Below, piece by piece: positions 9,401-20,200 of a stretch of 64,000 nt of DNA. The stretch comes from Glycine soja. Lineage: Eukaryota; Streptophyta; Magnoliopsida; Fabales; Fabaceae. The notes below the pieces were generated by a model that did not search any database, was not told the origin of the DNA, and saw only the letters and a list, made by a program, of their open reading frames with translations. Position numbers and translations under genes: made by a program. Within the stretch, counting starts at the first letter, position 1. Every line of letters starts with the position of its first letter. Location: positions 38,294,608 through 38,358,607 of the forward strand of contig NC_041018.1 of assembly GCF_004193775.1 (NCBI RefSeq). The letters run 5' to 3'.

Positions 9401-12368
9401 GACTAAATTTTTACAGAAAGATGATACTTATAGTGATACTAGAGATACTAATTTGAATAAAAAAGCTTTATCTTTGATGACTGGAAAAATCCAAATATAA
9501 TTCTTATTGTTTTAATATTAAAGCAATTTAAATATTAATGTCTGTACCTTTAGGCTTTAGCTATGATTATACCAAGGTGGGGTGATTCTATTCCTCATCT
9601 TCCTTATTCAATGTGAAACTGTTAGACCCTTACTCCTTAACTAAAATATGGTGGATCATCAAACAAATTACCATTTCAATTTTAGCATTTCCAGTGTTGG
9701 AAAGGAAAACTGTTTGACTTTCAAGTTTTGGTTGATGGATTTCTTATTTGAGTATGTGATGATTTGTATATCTACTTTTATGCTCTATAGGAAAGGTTCT
9801 CTGGCAAGGATCAAAAGATTAGTGATAACTTTTATGTTAGAGGTGATGGCACTGTAAGTTTTCAGTTCTGCCCAATGCCCATGTTACCTTGTAACTTATC
9901 TCTCATGTGACTTTCTTCATTTTTAATGTAATACTCCTTTTGTTTCCTGTCCAGCGTGCTTACTATTTTTCAAATGAGTTCTTGAAAAATTTATTCAAAG
10001 AAAATGGTTTTGATGTTGACAAACTTCGTGTATACTGCAAACAAGTTGAGAATCGCTCAAGGGAGTTGATAATGAATCGGTAATATATTTTATCACAAGC
10101 TCATTTTACTCTTTTTTATATGGTAATGGTGATAATAGTTTTATAACAGTTGTTTTATAACTTATCGTATAAAATGCTTTCTTGAACTTTTTTTTTTTGG
10201 TGAAGGCTTTCTTGAACTTCTGTGGGTTTAGATTTTAGAGATGTGAGATTCCATTTGTTTGCCTTCATACACACACACACACACAACACACACATATTGT
10301 CTGTGATTATTCTTTTATGTTCTCCTTTGTTTGTTGGTTTCAGGCGTTGGGTCCAAGCTGTATTTCGCGTATCAGATAGTTCCAACTCTTCTTCATGCAT
10401 AGAAGCTGAGGCCAATCATCTTGACAATGATAATGCCAATATGGAAATCAAGCAAAATAGTTTGAATGGTGGTTTAAATGATTCTGCAGTTGACTTGTCT
10501 GAGGGTGTGGCAGTTGACATGTTTGGAGTCTTACCTTCCAACGAATATGAGGTAAGGTTCTCACCTTTGCTCAGTCATTGCTGGTTCTCTTAAGTTCTTA
10601 CAAAAAAAATTAATCAGATTCCATGCAATCATTTTTTACTTAGTATCTGAACATATCCCACCTGAGCTAGCTTCTTTTCAGATGTTCTACAAATTTTGAA
10701 TCTCTGCTGGCAATTGTGAAGGCTATTTTTGTACAACTTTTTTTTCCAAATAAGAAGATTAAGGGTTTGTTTGATTTCTATTTTTTAAAAAAAAAAACTT
10801 GTTTGATGGGTCTATTTGAAAATTGTTTCATGGTGAGTAACAAATATCTCTATTTGTTTGAAATGGTAGTGAGAGCAACTCCCACCTACTGCTTCTCTTG
10901 TTCTCTACACACTTGTTGTTCGACCATTGACAACAGCTTGTCGATGAGCTCAGCAACTACATCAGACCTGAAATTGGGTCCAACAAGACCTGTCAGACAC
11001 TCTGAAGCAGATGGCAATGATAATGCTGACAAACCAGACGGTGACAGTGCCCAATCTGACAGCGAGGGTCCAAGCAATGGGTGGATGATGAGGGTCTCAA
11101 ACAACGTGGACAACCAGGTGGTCCTGGCAGAGGACACTATGTACTACCCCACTGCTGAAGAGGTGCACAGCAAAGACGAACCCCTTGAACATCCATCATT
11201 AAGCTGGTGACGGGCATAAAGTTCTAGGTCCTCATGAAGGAGTCTTCCACATTCCATCTGTGTCCTCTCAGTTCCTCCTTGGCCTCACGTCAAACCACTC
11301 CAGGTTGAAGCTCAGGGACTCCTGGAAAGCGCCAGACAAGGAAGAAAAGTAAAGAAGAGAATTAGAAACATCTCTCAACCATTTCTATGTTTTGGTTTTT
11401 AAAACACTTGTTTTGGAAACAATTTTCAAAACTTAAATTGAGAATAGACCATCAAACAATTTATTTATTTTAATTGAAAAATTGTTTAAAAAATATTTTT
11501 TAAAACCAAAAACCTAATTTGATCAATTTGGAGCATTTATGTCATTAACAAAAGCTTTATTGCCTCTATTTTTGGCTTATTTTCTTACAATTGATTTTCT
11601 TATATGCACATGTATGTTTTCACTTCTCATCACTTTAGTTTTTCCTGTTAGATTATTGAGATCAACCTTAGAAGCTGGAATTTCAAGATTAGTTTACTTT
11701 CAAAAGAGTACCAGCATACCTGCAAGTCAACAGGTTTGATGCTGTGGGAATCAGCTCGGTTGATGGCTTCTGTCCTTGCAGAAAATCCCAACATTGTTGC
11801 TGGAAAAAGGGTCTTGGAGTTGGGGTGCGGCAGCGGGGGAATCTGCTCCATGATTGCTGTTAGAGATGCTGATCTAGTAGTTGCAACTGATGGAGATGGC
11901 TTTGCACTTGATCTCCTGACCAAAAATGTTGCATCCAACATTGAGCCATCATTACTGACTAAACTCACCACAAAAAAACTGGAGTGGGGAAACAAGGAAC
12001 ACATTGAATGCATAAAGGAAGTAGTGAGCAATAGAGGGTTTGATGTCATCATTGGCACAGACATGACATATATTCCTGATGCTATATTGCCATTGTTTGC
12101 AACTGCTAAAGAACTGATTGCTCCCAGAGGAAGCAAGGAAGATGATAATGTCCCCAGACTTATTCTTTGCCACATCTTTCGCCGAGTAGATGAACCAACC
12201 TTACTTTCGGCCGCAGTGCATTTCGGGTTTAGATTAGTAGACAAGTGGCCTGCTGGTACTTCAAGTAATTTGTCTCAAAGCATTATTGACAATTGGTTTG
12301 TTGACAATGATTTAAAGGATGATCTTCCTAGTACAGCATTAAACATCTTGCTCTTCTGCAAGGAGTGA
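6441..12368 (+). CDS. Two-domain methyltransferase, METTL2/TRM140-like plus Methyltransf_16-like; in-frame TGA in exon 5
   Basis: Twelve exons can be joined with GT-AG introns and consistent phase: 6441-6630, 6719-6780, 7330-7380, 7480-7506, 7832-7936, 8665-8772, 8956-9027, 9116-9166, 9791-9853, 9955-10079, 10344-10551, 11652-12368 (593 codons including stop). The first half has the METTL2/6/8-TRM140 signature: [34 protein letters not shown] motif [23 protein letters not shown] and [10 protein letters not shown]. This family makes 3-methylcytidine at position 32 of certain tRNAs. The last exon adds a second Rossmann-type methyltransferase: [20 protein letters not shown], motif [26 protein letters not shown] plant architecture like this (Arabidopsis At2g26200, from memory) is about 570 residues. 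Codon 139 is TGA (7916-7918) where a CGA Arg is expected (CDFSP-R-AIELVK). Everything else is intact, so it is either a recent pseudogene or an allele making a short protein. The start ATG at 6441 is the first in frame. Confidence 0.75.
8045..8345 (+). repeat. LTR/TRIM-like remnant in intron 5
   Basis: TGTTAGAATGCAAGTGAG at 8045 followed by AAGTCCTACATTGGG resembles the start of plant LTRs of the AGTCCCACATCGG type. It lies wholly in intron 5 of the methyltransferase gene. No primer binding site or partner LTR is visible, so it may be a solo or truncated LTR. The right limit is approximate. Confidence 0.4.
10763..11462. mobile_element. Pack-MULE-like insertion in intron 11
   Basis: The left end GGGTTTGTTTGATTTC is a common Mutator-like terminus. 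The right side (11443-11460) holds AATAGACCATCAAACAAT, close to the inverse of the left end. A second inverted match pairs GAAACAATTTTCAAA at 11416-11430 with TTTGAAAATTGTTTC at 10815-10829. Between the arms lies a fragment of another gene (SNU114). I could not find a clear 9-bp target duplication, so the exact ends and the Mutator assignment are inferred. Confidence 0.5.
10937..11330 (+). pseudogene. Captured fragment of the U5 snRNP GTPase gene (SNU114/EFTUD2; plant CLO/GFA1)
   Basis: Translation in shifting frames gives [15 protein letters not shown], like the SNU114 N-terminus LYDEFGNYIGPEI; then [20 protein letters not shown], then [13 protein letters not shown], matching the plant [15 protein letters not shown] block; then KDEPLEHP (family DEQPLEQP) and QFLLGLTSN (family QFLVGLMSNP). 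No introns are visible, part of the segment after EEV is deleted, and there are frameshifts and a stop at 11208. Only the N-terminal acidic region up to just before the GTPase P-loop is present. It lies in the same orientation as the host methyltransferase gene, inside intron 11, flanked by inverted repeats. A retrocopy fragment is the alternative to transposon capture. Confidence 0.68.
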
Positions 12369-13880
12369 TATTGAGTTTAGTATTCTAGCTTGATTTCAAG
12401 TTGGTTTCTTGATTCTTCTCTTCATTACAATTAAATGTGGGAAGTAGAATGTAATTTCCTTGTTGATTCATTTTAAGTACTTGAAAATCCGTTTGGGCTC
12501 ATATTTTTGTAAGTTTTGATGGAGAGAGTTCTATTTTATTTTATTTTTTTTTATAAATGTTATTGCTTTGCTCCCCCACTTGGGGGCCTTAGAGATGGAC
12601 ACATGGTAGTTATGCACCCTGGCATCATTTGCTTGGAAATGCAAAAGGACCACTTTCTGTGTTTTTGTTTAGTAATTATGATTGTCAATTACTGTTTTTA
12701 TGCTAGATCTTAGTCTTTTAGCTGAATCATTAACAAAATTGGCGGCAACAAACATAAGAAAATTCTAAGTTTGAGCTTCTTTGGTTCTACATGGTAATAT
12801 AGTCATCACAAGCTACTTTAGACTAGTAAAGAATTCATTACACAAGCTCATATAAAGCACAAACTTTAATTTGTTTTCTTTCAATTTTCACTTTGGATTA
12901 ATCTAAATTCTCTAATGGTGTAAATTTTTGTACATTGTCATTTAATTATAGATTATGAATGATAAAATTGTTGAATTTTGTAGTCATTATTTTAAAAGGA
13001 GTTATCAATTTTTTTTGGAAGGCAAGTTGTTTTCAATTGATAGACTTTTAAATGTTACTGTTCTTTAACTTCTAGTATAACATTAGTTTAGGCAGGAGTA
13101 TTGCTACGAGTAGTTTTACACAGAATATGTTTGATAAATTAGGTTAGAATTTGTTCAGATTCAAATGTAGTTGGCTGATATTGGATAAATCAAAGCAGTG
13201 AAAATGGACATTTATTCATCCATGACAATAATTTATCTACTGAAGTTCTAACAAATTTTAAAATTATTTTCTGTATGGTTATTGCGGTCCAAATTAAAAG
13301 AAGATATATATCTTGCTGAATGCTGATGGTTTTCTTATGCAGCAAGTCCATTAAACCAATGGAACTTAGCCCCTTCCTTCGTACGGCTGAAACTTCAGAA
13401 ATAAGGAAATGAAACCAAGGACCACTGAAGAAACTGTGTATTGAATTCACTTCTTGTACATTCACTTTTATTCAAATTAAAGCATTATACTATTTCTTTT
13501 GTTATAAAAAGACTAAAAAGTATGTTCATTTTCTATGAACAGTTTATTCCTGGCTGCATGCACATATTCTTCGGTTCTATTATATCTTCATAGGATGCAG
13601 CTCACTCTATAAGGTGAGGAGTACAGCTCCATTGAAAATTCCTTTGTTTAAATATTAGGCAATAGATTGTTTAAGTTCAACAGCTTATGGGGTTCTCCCA
13701 AAGAAAATTAATAAATATTATCATTTAATCATATAATATATCACATCAATAATCAACAGTAATCCTCACCGAATTAGATAATTAATCAATTAAATGATAA
13801 TAAAAAAGAGGTACATGCATGATCAAAATCAAATTCTACTCTAATATATGTTTTACAATGTGGATATATATAAGGCACGT
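12369..13880. other. 3' flank of the methyltransferase gene and spacer
   Basis: The first few hundred bases are T-rich and probably 3' UTR of the methyltransferase gene. Beyond about 12720 I see only AT-rich sequence without a supported gene. Confidence 0.45.
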
Positions 13881-15746
13881 ATTATGAAGTAATTAATTAA
13901 TCTGCTTAACAAAAAGAAACAGTATATTGTTTCTCGCTCTGATCATAATTCATGCTTAATTAAATTTGAAAGGAAGCAGATGCAGTTCATATCCAAAGAT
14001 AGAATTACATTCCCCTTAATAGTGCTTGTTCAGAAAAATTCTCGTGACATGCAGAATAATATTAATGACACTCCCAATATATAATAAAAGATTGAGCAGG
14101 TAGTTACATGCAAATTGCTTTCATTACTTTTATTTTAATTATGTTTCAACTTTATGATAATATTTGAAGACTCGATCGTCATCCTTTGAAATAACTGTAA
14201 GTAAAAAACAACACAGGTCTACAAAATAAGTAGGATAAATGTGTGCATATAACAAAGCTAGCTAGAAGTAATTATGAGTACCGTTTGACTTAACTTGGAA
14301 TTATGTTAATAATACTACTTTTGTGAGAGAAATGAAAGTGAAAGCAATGAAAGGAGAGATTCAAAATTAGCAATGTATCCAGACCAACATCAGATATAGA
14401 AATTTCTTTTTTCTCTCTTTTAAAACCTTTGCTCAATTTCACCCTCAATAGAAGCAAGCCCTTCACAATTAATTAGCATAATTTATGCCTTTTTAACATG
14501 TACTGGTACATATGTATTGATCAAAGTATTACATGATTGTGTATAGATGATATATATATCATCACTTGTTTCTGCTAAAATTAAATATACATTCATCATT
14601 AAAGCATATAACAAGATAAATCCACCACAACGTACAGCTCCCTTTCCTCATCAGCTCTTTCTTTTTTCAACCATAAATATATAGAAAATACATATATATG
14701 ATTGTCTTAGTTTCACACCATTGAAACTTTTGCTGGAGGATTCAATTGACGTTATCAACAAGACTTTTTACAACCTGAAAGGGATAAGAGAACTTATATT
14801 TATTGAAACAAATGTCGGGTTAAAAATTTACATACCTTAAAGTACTATAGTATCTAATAGGGACACAATATCAATATTCTTTTTTAATTTGTTCATCACA
14901 AAAATACAAAAACGTAAAATTAAGTTCCATGACATATATAAGAAAGTAACTCAATGGTATGGACATTAACTACTTCCATTTTTTAAAGCAAATTTAACTA
15001 CTTCCATGAAGGTTAGGGCCGGAATATGACTAATTTTTTTTAAAAGCTAAATTGATTCATGAGAATACAAGAGCTACTCCAACCCTTATCATTAATTCCA
15101 AAAAAAAATAAAAAATCAGATTCTGACATCCTTCTAGCAATTAAACCGAATAAATACACTCTAATAATACACCATTAGAAAGAAAGATAGACGAGTAAAC
15201 CAAACCATGATCTAATTTTAATCAAATCTATCACAACTACTGCAAAATCAAGAAGTTCATTGCTGATATCAAATTTTCTTTGTAGCCGAGTACCCTCCAA
15301 ACCCTAACAGTTTAGTATGATCGCAAAATCAGGAGTAAAAGAAAATTAGGATGAGATTTACATATAATTTTAATTTTCATATAAACGTCATCAGATGCAA
15401 ACATAAACTGTTGTTTCTTAATTAACAGTATAAACCAAAAGATCACTTTCTAGGATTTGCCAGGTGCTTTAATTAATCAAAATTTAACCTCTTTAAACTT
15501 CAAGGAATATAAGATCAAAATTCACCAACTAATTAGAGTCATATATACTTGTATTTGTGAAAATAGGTTCTCCATCTAAGCTCACATTATCACATATGTG
15601 CCTCTCGGACAAGCAGAAATAAAAAAAATGTTTTCATGAGGAAACTGATATACTTCAAATCAGCATGCTAATTTGGAAAAGACAACATCTAATTAAGAAA
15701 TATACATACATGCATGCAAGAACAACAGTAATATGGAAAATACATA
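13881..15746 (-). other. Probable intron or downstream part of the pri-miR156 unit
   Basis: AT-rich sequence downstream (minus strand) of the pri-miR156 first exon. A splice donor, ACAG|GTATGTA, on the minus strand at 15747/15748 suggests the primary transcript is spliced and continues into this stretch. I could not place the acceptor or the poly-A site. No protein-coding gene is seen. Confidence 0.35.
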
Positions 15747-15933
15747 CCTGTGATAAGGGATGTGATGCGCATATAACATACATACTATTGAATGATATGA
15801 CGGAAAGAGTCCAAGTTGCTGGCTAGGGTTACTTATAAAGGGAAAGTGAGAAAGGAAGAAACTATATATATATATATATCAAATATCAGAAAGTGAAAAA
15901 TGAAAGAATAAAAAGAAAGAGATGGTGATGGGG

Positions 15934-15954
15934 TGACAGATAGAGAGTAAGCAC
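15934..15954 (-). ncRNA. MIR156: miR156 star strand (3p)
   Basis: A 21-nt arm beginning GTGCTTACTCTC and ending CTGTCA on the minus strand. It pairs along the whole mature strand; the GCTTACTCTCTATCTGTCA type of star is typical of several plant MIR156 genes. Confidence 0.88.
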
Positions 15955-16002
15955 GCATAACTTCAAGCATGAAACTTTATATCATTCAAGAAAGTACTAT
16001 GT

Positions 16003-16022
16003 GTGCTCACTCTCTTCTGTCA
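16003..16022 (-). ncRNA. MIR156: mature miR156-5p
   Basis: Exact 20-nt TGACAGAAGAGAGTGAGCAC on the minus strand, 5' U, on the 5' arm of the hairpin. Confidence 0.96.
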
Positions 16023-16103
16023 CCTCCCTTACCCTTAATATTAATATAATTTTCATAAAATTAATGAAATCTGATGTGTATATCACTGCTTCTAATTACT
16101 AAG

Positions 16104-16178
16104 CTAATAGTAATTAATACCCTTGCTTGTGAAATGGGTTGGAATGAGGGTTAGGGAGAGAGAAACAAACAAGGCCAT
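16104..16178 (-). CDS. Small leader ORF of pri-miR156, candidate miPEP (24 aa)
   Basis: This is the first ATG downstream of the inferred MIR156 start site, in a good context (AAAATGGCC). It encodes a 24-residue peptide beginning MALFVSLSLTLIPTHF and ends at TAG, about 80 nt before the mature miRNA. Known miPEPs are encoded by the first ORF of plant pri-miRNAs and raise transcription of their own gene. Position and context fit; conservation and translation are unknown, so a chance ORF remains possible. Confidence 0.4.
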   Translation of the reverse strand: MALFVSLSLTLIPTHFTSKGINYY

Positions 16179-16270
16179 TTTCTCTCTCTACAAGTTCACT
16201 TTCTATATATGGAACAAATGACAAACTTGAATTGCCCTTGTGTGATGAAGAGCTGAAGGGGGAAGCAGGG

Positions 16271-16278
16271 TATATATA
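16271..16278 (-). promoter_or_regulatory. TATA box of MIR156
   Basis: TATATATA in the context GGCTCTATATATACCCTG on the minus strand, followed by a CT-rich leader. The spacing puts initiation about 30 nt downstream, near 16240-16245. No start-site data are available here. Confidence 0.65.
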
Positions 16279-16837
16279 GAGCCAGAGAGAGAAAAATGCT
16301 TGCATCACGTATGCACGGAATAAATTTGAGCTTATTTTCCATTGCTCACTGATTTATAATATTCTAATTATTATAACGAAAAAGGAAAAAAGAGAAATTA
16401 GAAGAAAAGTGTAAAAATTAACTTTATGATCTTCTAGATATGCATATGCAACAACCCCAACCACAAGTTCATTTATTCTTTGCTGCTATACCAACGATCT
16501 TTTATAAGTCCTAACTAGCTTACACATAAAGGCATCTTGACATTCTAAATCTATTTACCCCTAATTCATGTTTCTTAAGTCTCTTTTTTTTTTTTGACAG
16601 ATGTTTCCTAAGTCTCTTCAAGGATTGATTGTATATGACTTTTGTAACAAAAGAATTAACAATTACTCCATTTGTCATTTTTATTTATCTACTTCTGGAA
16701 GAAAACTTTCATTTGTATTTGTTTTTCTATGGAAAGTTTAAGATAATACTGTATTAATTATAAAACCTTTTAATTATATCGTTTTCTTTGTTCAATTCTT
16801 AAAAAATTTATAAACTTATCATAAATATGAGAACTAA

Positions 16838-17206
16838 GGGGGCATTTGGTATAAGAATTTTTTTATATAGTTTCTTAAAAATCTTAAGTTGGAAATGATA
16901 ATTTTTCATGTTTGGTTTGATTTTTAAAAAATAAAATTTTCATAAAACAATTTTTTTGGAAAATTTTTTGACCAAGTTTGTCAGGAAAATATTTTGATGA
17001 GAGAGTGAGAATCTAAGTCTCAGAATTTAAAAAATAATTTTAATTATGATAAAAAATAATATTATTCTAATTAAATTATTTAATGAGGTAAATAATTAAA
17101 GATTGTGGTAAATATATATTATTATATTTTTATATTCTCAAGAAACTTATATAACAATATTTATGATTTTTAAGAATGATATTTTGGGACACCAAAAACT
17201 TGTACC
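16838..17206. mobile_element. Possible MITE
   Basis: Starts GGGGGCATTTGGTATAAG and ends ACACCAAAAACTTGTACCC. Internally TTATATAGTTTCTTA near 16862 is matched in inverse orientation by AAGAAACTTATATAA at 17140-17154. The inverted repeat is imperfect and no target duplication was confirmed. Confidence 0.3.
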
Positions 17207-20200
17207 CAACTTTCTCTGATAGTAATTTGTGGATAGTATAATATGCTATGGTCAAATAATTAGCTAATTACTATCTGATTAGTATTTAATCAACAAAAAA
17301 TCTGATTAGCCCTTGAAAAAGTGCCTGTGAGTGTTTCCCATTGATGTGATTTTTAGCTAGGACATTGATTTCTTTTTGAATTTTTAGTCATTATACACGT
17401 GATTAAGGGCATATTTGTAAGCTTTTCCATATACAATTATATATATCGGAAAAGAAAATAATAACTTCAAAAAAATTAAAATTAACTTATGCATAAATTT
17501 ATTCGTAGTATTTTTTTTATATTAATTTCTTCAAGAGCTAAAATTTAACTTAGCATTAACTAATTTTAAATTTTCTTCTAATGTTATTTTCTCTGAAAAA
17601 AATTATTCAAATAGTCCTAAAAGCTGCTAGAACATGTATCATTTCTAGTTTCAATCAACGACGCTGTATGATTAAGCATATATTCAAAAATGAATATAAA
17701 TCCACTTTTTGAAAAACGATGAGTTATATCTAACGATTCTTAATCAAGAAAGACAGAAAGTCAATAAGAAAGATTCTTGTTCTGAATGATCATGTCAAAA
17801 ACCAATTAAGTGCAACATTATTGTTGTCCATCTTAAAGGAATATTCATGGTTGTTATTAGGAACAATATGCTGCAGATCAACACATGAAAGTATAATGCC
17901 AGGTTCCCCTTCCTTTAATTAATTAAAAGAAGGAAGGGAGAAAAAAAAAGTGGAATTTCTGTTCATCACGAGCTTAACTAGCCAATTAGTGCTCGACAAA
18001 TTTCTTAAACACAAAGATCTAATGCGGCGCTAAAGCAGTTTAAAGTATATTTGCTTTATGCTTTATATTAGTTAAATCATTAATATTGATGCAAAGTATA
18101 AATCATTGACGTCAATGTTCGAACCTATCACTGCTCGCTAAGTGCATGATTTGAGTTTGAGCCTAGCTTATGCCTTTAATGCATTCCCCCCAATTGTTAG
18201 ATTATTAATATTAACATTTAATTGATGGTACTTTTACACATGCTTAAGGCATTAAAATTAGTTATATCATATTAAACGTGAGTAATGTCATGGTATCTTA
18301 ATAAATATTTTATTCTTAGAATTATTTTATTTTAAAATAAATGTACTTTATCTTTTCAAAAGTCAAATTCACAAAATATTTGATATGTTTAAATGGTAAT
18401 ATTATCTCAATTCGTTAAGAGGATTAATTATATCATATACAATTTTTCTTTTGCCAGCTACATATATATATAGTTAAACAATATTGATTTTAATTAACTT
18501 TGAGTTGTTCATGTGCTTGAATGAATCAACATATATACAATCTAGGCCATATCCCATAACATATATAATGTATCTATTATGTTCAATGTATGGAAAGTGG
18601 TGGTCCTATCTCTGACGATCTACCTGGAATGATGGATGAATAGTGTTGGTGATGGGTCAATCCGAACTCTTTGAATTCGGTCTACACAGACAATAGTGAG
18701 AAATCAATACTTTTAAAGATACTTTATACTCAAGTTAACAAAAAACCTCACGCGTTGGCTAATAATAATAAATGTGCTTACATGTAATACTCGTATAATG
18801 GACTGAATTTCTATTGAGCTAATGGTCTAGCTAGGGAAAGAAGTTATATGTTGTTCTTAAAGTAATAAGGTGACTTTAATTCAAGGGATAGCTAGATGAC
18901 CATGGTCAACATGTCCTTCAAAGGAGAGGACTTTGGATCCGAATTAGACCTTCATTAGGGCTTAGACCTAATCCATAACAGTAACCTCGTGATTGGAGGA
19001 AGTTAAGTCAATCATTTTTCGGTAAATATATATAATATGTATCATGAGTTCTAATAGTATCCTAAGATGATAGGGTGTTTCACGCCTGGCCGGCATGATG
19101 TACAAATTTTGAGGTCATTGCCATATATATGGAACCCCAATAAACCATATCTTATAGAAACTATATAGCTAGATATATATATCGTACCACTTCACTTCTA
19201 AATGATGATACGAGGTGGGATACCACAAAGGGCATGAAAGAAAACTTTCCTCAATAGGGAAGTGCCATATGAAAATAAGGTTTAATTTACTTGATCACTT
19301 GCCCTTTTTGCTGGACAGGGAGGATCATACCGTTACTTACGTGGGTTGTTGATTCCGAGTGCTTGATATATATGAAGAGACATGAAAAGACAGGGCGAGA
19401 GAAATTAAACAAATATTTTTGTGGATATAGTATATATAAAATAAACAATGGCCACTTTGCATATCATATATATCATCAACAGCACCAATTACGATAAGCA
19501 TCTTCCTTCTACCACGGGCAAATTAAAGTCCTCTCAATATATTACTTTTTGGGTAAGGGGTGGTGTAGTAAGCTAAAGAAAATAAAGAGCTCAATCTTTT
19601 TGGACTAGAGAGAGCACGTTGATCCTTACGTGCGTGCCCCGGCCAGTTCCACTTTCGGCAAACCTAAACGGTGCATTCATATTGCTAAAAACCAACAAGT
19701 AAATTAAATGATTATTTTTTTTCTCCAATGCATGGAAGTTTTTGAGATTTATTTACACAAATTAACAACTTGGCAATTGACACGTACATGTATAATTTTG
19801 AAATTCTTTCTCTCGTGTTTTCTTCTTGGTATGTATGAATACCTCCAGAATCACCTAATCTAACAAATGAAATAATCTCAAAAAATATAATAGTCAAACT
19901 AAAATGGTGGTTCAAGAAGTAACGAGTTTTGTTTTTAATAAAAATAAATTTTTACATTCGAATCTTGTAATTAGATCTATTGACCTAATTCTCGGATTAA
20001 TCCAAGTTTAAGACTTACATGTGAATCAACTATTACAAGATTATTTAAGCTTCATCAATGATTTTGAGATTTATTCTTAACTATATAATTATGTTAAGTA
20101 CTCAAAAGATACACATATATATTATCTAACTCTAGTAAGATTGTTTCATGTAAAAGAGACATGTGTGATTTTATACCAAAAAAAATATCAAGAGATATTA

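Larger units (their letters stand above)
15748..16245 (-). ncRNA. MIR156: pri-miR156, first exon with precursor hairpin
   Basis: On the minus strand, TGACAGAAGAGAGTGAGCAC at 16022-16003 is the canonical miR156 sequence. After a 48-nt loop region, the star strand at 15954-15934 (GTGCTTACTCTCTATC...) pairs with it, leaving one small internal mismatch/bulge and one G-U pair; pairing extends into ACATA/TATGC beyond the mature end. The mature strand is on the 5' arm, as in the miR156 family, which fixes the direction of transcription. A TATA box lies upstream at 16271-16278, so initiation near 16245 is inferred. A GT donor at 15747 ends the first exon. miR156 directs cleavage and translational repression of SPL transcription factor mRNAs and controls the juvenile-to-adult phase change. 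Confidence 0.93.

Noticed and set aside
10716..11210. 164-codon frame as an independent gene in intron 11
   Set aside because: The last third matches a frameshifted piece of SNU114; the first part is intronic and transposon-end sequence.
11648..12244. 198-codon minus-strand frame
   Set aside because: Mirror of methyltransferase exon 12, which has clear motifs on the plus strand.
16114..16308. 64-codon minus-strand frame starting upstream of the MIR156 TATA box
   Set aside because: Its start lies upstream of the inferred transcription start and it spans the TATA box; the shorter leader ORF at 16104-16178 is the better candidate.
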